A DNA stretch of 27,034 nt from Pigoraptor vietnamica. Taxonomy: Eukaryota; Opisthokonta; Filasterea. Of this stretch, positions 23,563-27,034 are shown piece by piece (position 1 is the first letter of the stretch; the number at the start of each line of letters is the position of its first letter). The notes below the pieces were generated by a model. That model worked only from the letters and a program-made list of their open reading frames with translations, ran no database searches and was not told the origin of the DNA. Location: positions 1-27,034 of the forward strand of contig CALSCQ010001370.1 in assembly GCA_943704525.1 (NCBI GenBank), written 5' to 3'. The translations under genes and the position numbers were made by a program.

Positions 23563-25200
23563 GGTATTCAGTTGATGTATTAACTTTGTGTGTCGCTGCA
23601 TCATTCACACGCCGACTCGACACGTGCTTACTGCAGGCCGTCCTCTCCGCCGACCTTCGTCGCCAATTGCGCCGCCTCCGCGTGCCCCTCAACTGGCCCT
23701 CGGCGCACCCCATCAAGTCCCTCTCTGCCATGCGTCTGCTCGCTGCGGTCCCCGACGCCCTCCGCCCGTCTCTGTCCGCGCGCATCTACAAGGCTTACTG
23801 GGTCGAGAACCGCGACATTGCGCAGCCGTCCGTCATTGGAGATCTGCTGCGGGAGGGCGCCGCCACGCTCCTTTCTTCAGGGGGCTCGGTGTCCGCGGGA
23901 GAGAAGATGTGTGGCGTTGCAATCGCCGACGTGGCGAAGGGCGCGTTTGATATTGAGGCGCTGATCTCTCACGACGCCGCAAAGGACGCGCTGCGGGAGA
24001 ACACGGACGAGGCCGTCGAGCGCGGTGCTTTCGGAGTGCCGAGGTGCGTTTGTGCGCTCATGCGCGAAAGGCGCCCCGTGAGGGTTGTTGCGTTTGTTTG
24101 CATGACGCCACCCGCGTGTGCATACACCACTGCGTGAATTATCGCGGATGACCTCTCCCATTCCCACCCCTCTCTTCACGCTACGCCGACGACGCCTTGT
24201 GCGCGACGCAGCTTTTGGGTCAATGACGAGCTCATTTACGGCTCCGATCGCCTCCACTTTGTGGCGCGTGCGCTGGGCGAGCGGGACGCCCTTCCGCCCC
24301 GCCTTGGTGTGTGCCTTCACTGATGCACCCGTGCGTGGCTGTTAATACTCGTCTCCTTATGGCTACTCTTGTACAAATGTCAACAGGCGCATCCTCAAAC
24401 CACGCACAACGGCAATCACAGACACCCGTCTCACTCGCAAGTGGCGTGCGTCCCTCACATTGGCTCGCACAGGAGCCACATCATAGACGCGTGCACACAC
24501 ACCGCGTTGACATTCCACCGCCCACGGCGCAGCGCCCAAGCCCCTCAACGGGGCCCCGCGCGAGGTCCGGTTCTTCCACGATTTCAGCAGTCCCTACAGC
24601 TTCATCGCATCGACGCAGATCGAGCGGGTGGCCTCCGAGTGCTGCGCGCCCGCGGCCAACAACGTCAAGATCGTGTGGACGCCCATCCTCCTCGGAGCCG
24701 TTTTCCGATCCATCGGAACACCGAACATGCCGATGCTGGCGACTCCTCCCGCGAAGATTGCCTGGGCGGGTACGGACATGCGCAAGTGGTTGGACCTCTG
24801 GGGCGTGTCCGGATTCCGGTACCCGGACCAGTTCCCCCTGCGAACGGTGCTCCCTCTTCGCGTCGCCGTGATGCAGCCGAACAACCCGCGCCTGTACGCG
24901 GCCATTTACGCGGCCGCGTGGAAGGACGGGCGCGATATTGGCAAGGAAGACGTGCTGCGGGACGTTCTGAACAGCGCCGGGTTCGATGCCGAGTCGCTCA
25001 TGAAGCTGGCCAATACGGAGGAGGCAAAGGAGCGCCTGCGGAAGAACACGGACGACGCGGTGGCGCTCGGTGTGTGCGGCGTGCCGTCGTTCAGCGTCAA
25101 CGGCGGTCCGCTCGTGTGGGGACAAGACAGGCTGAACGTTGTCGCGGACATGTTGTGCGGGTGGGAGGATGCGCCCGAGGCTTCGCGAAGCAAGCTGTGA
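23123..25200 (+). CDS. Tandem two-domain HCCA-isomerase / DsbA-like protein (GST kappa superfamily)
   Basis: Four exons: 23123-23323, 23637-24043, 24212-24306 and 24533-25200, giving 456 residues. Domain 1 (about 1-234) begins HVQFYYDVVCPYAYMASVLL, with WRPVLLGGIYKAT, HPIKSLSAMRLL, AYWVENRDI and a final GVPSFWVNDELIYGSDRL. Domain 2 (about 243-456) repeats the layout: VRFFHDFSSPYSFIASTQIE, WTPILLGAVF, FPLRTVLPLRVA, AAWKDGRDIGKED and GVPSFSVNGGPLVWGQDRL. Each is a thioredoxin fold with an inserted helical domain, as in 2-hydroxychromene-2-carboxylate isomerase, a glutathione-dependent isomerase, and GST kappa. Domain 1 has Cys where domain 2 has Ser (VCPY versus SSPY). Exon 3 leaves one base and exon 4 supplies two, so the domains fuse in frame, with a linker APKPLNGAPRE. 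The substrate is unknown. Two separate genes are less likely because domain 2 has no ATG of its own near its start. Confidence 0.85.
23495..23557. repeat. (GT)n microsatellite in intron 1 of the HCCA-isomerase-like gene
   Basis: About 31 TG units on the coding strand, roughly 80 nt before the exon-2 acceptor at 23636. Confidence 0.95.
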
Positions 25201-25395
25201 GTTGTTGCGACGACCGCTCTAATACAGTGTGGTGTAACGCTGAGCACTGCTGGCAGTAAGCACGCGATGTGGATATACAACTTTTACTTTTCCCAGCGGC
25301 CGCACACCAGCCACTCTTTTGCATTCTTCCGTCCGCCCCTTTCGCCTCTCCTTCGACACACGCGCGCACGCACGTCCGCACGTCGCGGGCGCTCC
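25201..25395. other. Convergent 3' flank
   Basis: 195 bp between the stops of the HCCA-isomerase-like gene and the carrier gene. No gene was seen. Confidence 0.5.
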
Positions 25396-26840
25396 TTACA
25401 AGTTCGGCGCAATGTAGTTGAGGAACTTCATGCACAGCTCGTAGCCCATGAAGCACGCGGCGTTCGCAGGGAACGCGCGGAGCATGACGGGTCCGATGCC
25501 GCGGTAGAGGCCGAGGTAACCGTCCTGCTTAATAAGCTGTGAGAGAACGTCGCGGAGGCCGTTCGGGTACGTGCCCTCCGGCGCCGTCTGCAGGCGCGAC
25601 TTGAGGACGTCGGCGGGGAGAGACACGAGCCAGTTGCACACGCCAGCCATGCCGCCCGAGGTAAGCACGGCGACGGGGGAGAGCGAGCCGTCCTCCTTCG
25701 ACAGATACCTGGGAAAAAATTGATGCGGCGCACGAATTAGACGCATGCCAAAGCAAAATTCGATCGTGCATTGCCAAAGCAGCGCATAACAGGCGACGGG
25801 GCACAGTGAAACGCTCACTCAGCAGCACGCACGTGCACACACATGCGCCCATGCACGCGAATACTCACAACACACGCTCATGTACACCACACACGCTCAC
25901 GCACATTATCCTTCACGCATACACGCCCGCCAAGCACACACACCTCTTGAAGCCCTCGTAGGCCGCAAAGTAAGCGCCGCTGCCGGGAATGTCGCGCCAC
26001 AGCGTCGCCACGGTCCCCTTGTAGATGCCCCGGATGCCGCTCTCCTTGTACACCTGCGGCGGAAGAGTGGTCGGAACAGCATTAGTCATAGTGTGTCCCC
26101 TTGGATCCAATGGCAACGGAAGAGAGAACTCGTCAGATATGCATTTCAGTATGCGTTATTGCTTCGCTGGGTTCAGACTGTCAAATCGCGTGTAAGCGAC
26201 TGACAGGTGAGCCAACAGACTCTGCCGTTCGCACGCACCACGGCGGGGCATAGAGTCACGAGAACACGCACATTCGCATACAATGCACGTCCCAACCGCG
26301 CCCACGCACGTGTAACGACTCCACCACACGACGCACACAACAGGTACACACCTTGCGGAAGACGTCCATCGGGCCGCTGTACTTGGGCGGGATGCCCGCC
26401 TGCACCTGCGCGCCCTGAATCTGAAGCAGGCACTTGACGCGCTCGCCAGGCACCATGATGGCCGTCGTGAAGACGCCCGACAGGCAGCCCGCGTTGAAAA
26501 TCTGAACGAGATTGAGCTTGTCGGTCGGGTCCTTCCGCTGGAGGTTCTGTCCAATCCCGTAACCGAGGAAGCAAATCGCATACATCGGAGTGACGCCCGC
26601 GATGGGCGCAGCCATGCCGCGGTACAGGCCGAGGAAGCCCTCCTTGCGAATCGTCTTCATCGCACAGTCAAGCGCACCGGAGTACATCGGCTCCTTCCCT
26701 GGGACGCGGTCCATCGTCTGCAGGCGCACTTTGATCGTGTCGAGCGGGTGGCCTGCCGCAACGAGGCACATGCCGCCGAAGCCGCCGGCGATGAAGCTCT
26801 TGACAGCGGACGGCGCGGCCGCCGCCTTCTTTTCGGACAT
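25396..26840 (-). CDS. Mitochondrial carnitine/acylcarnitine carrier (SLC25A20 type)
   Basis: Three exons (plus coordinates 26352-26840, 25944-26053, 25396-25708) give 303 residues; human CACT has 301. The three mitochondrial-carrier repeats carry [10 protein letters not shown] (from residue 32), [12 protein letters not shown] (from 131) and [11 protein letters not shown] (from 231). The second motif, [12 protein letters not shown], together with [29 protein letters not shown] and [14 protein letters not shown], is characteristic of the carnitine/acylcarnitine subfamily. The protein exchanges acylcarnitine for carnitine across the inner membrane to feed beta-oxidation. It has six membrane helices and no cleaved presequence. 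The start [11 protein letters not shown] at 26840 is the first ATG of the frame and leaves a short polar N-terminus as in the family. The introns are GT-rich on the coding strand. Confidence 0.95.
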
Positions 26841-27034
26841 GATGGATGTGCGTCGAACGGAGGAAAGGAGTGTTGGGACGCGAAAGAACTGTTGCAGTGC
26901 GCGACAGCAAACTTGTAATATGATGGCGAATGCTGTGTGTGTGTGTGGGTCCCGCGCGGAATGCAACGCCTCCTCCAGTGCCTGTTGTAAGTTTGTAAGT
27001 TTGCGCGTACAGCAGGTAAGACAACGCAGCGACA
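26841..27034. promoter_or_regulatory. Upstream flank of the carnitine carrier gene
   Basis: It contains a short GT run (about 26934-26948) and no conserved coding frame. It should hold the promoter and 5' UTR of the carrier. Confidence 0.45.

Noticed and set aside
24628-25200. Domain 2 of the HCCA-isomerase-like protein as a separate gene
   Set aside because: This frame starts at a GTG-containing internal position after the FFHDFSSPYSF motif. The splice at 24306/24533 fuses both domains in matching phase, and no ATG precedes the domain-2 motif in frame.

Overview
The window is nuclear DNA from a GC-rich, intron-bearing unicellular eukaryote. Most genes have GT..AG introns, usually about 60-360 nt and carrying GT/CA repeats, and microsatellites are frequent. 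A CCDC103 gene, which encodes a dynein-arm assembly factor, implies motile cilia. A Crinkler-like gene remnant would suit oomycetes, chytrids or other protists, but nothing here fixes the lineage. There are no bacterial signals such as operons or Shine-Dalgarno sites. Exon models below were built by hand from splice motifs, frame continuity and remembered family sequences.

Layout from left to right: 3' end of a family-2 O-methyltransferase (+, 163-650); a 38-bp-core minisatellite (894-1093); an endonuclease/exonuclease/phosphatase family enzyme (-, 1316-3290); a divergent promoter region with three TCACGTGA boxes; BDP1, the B'' subunit of TFIIIB (+, 4015-6290); an unrecognised eight-exon gene for about 803 residues (-, 6335-9765); a debris island (about 10450-12775) with a hairpin, an orphan reading frame, a broken copy of part of BDP1 and a degenerate Crinkler/RHS-like P-loop gene; CCDC103 (+, 13022-14359); ribophorin I/OST1 (-, 14627-16745); RUVBL1/Pontin (+, 17535-20592); a PrxQ/BCP-type peroxiredoxin with a signal sequence (-, 21417-22505); a two-domain HCCA-isomerase/DsbA-like protein (+, 23123-25200); and a mitochondrial carnitine/acylcarnitine carrier (-, 25396-26840).

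Apart from the debris island, intact genes alternate strictly + - + - + - + - + -, so every neighbour pair is convergent or divergent. The genes are housekeeping genes from unrelated pathways: Pol III transcription, chromatin/AAA+ assembly, N-glycosylation, redox, cilia and fatty-acid import. I see no shared pathway or new multi-gene system. The points most worth a second look are the debris island with its intron-containing BDP1 fragment, the decayed Crinkler-like gene, the unrecognised 803-residue protein, the tandem DsbA-like fusion, the triple CACGTG palindrome, and the 44-bp gap between two convergent stop codons.
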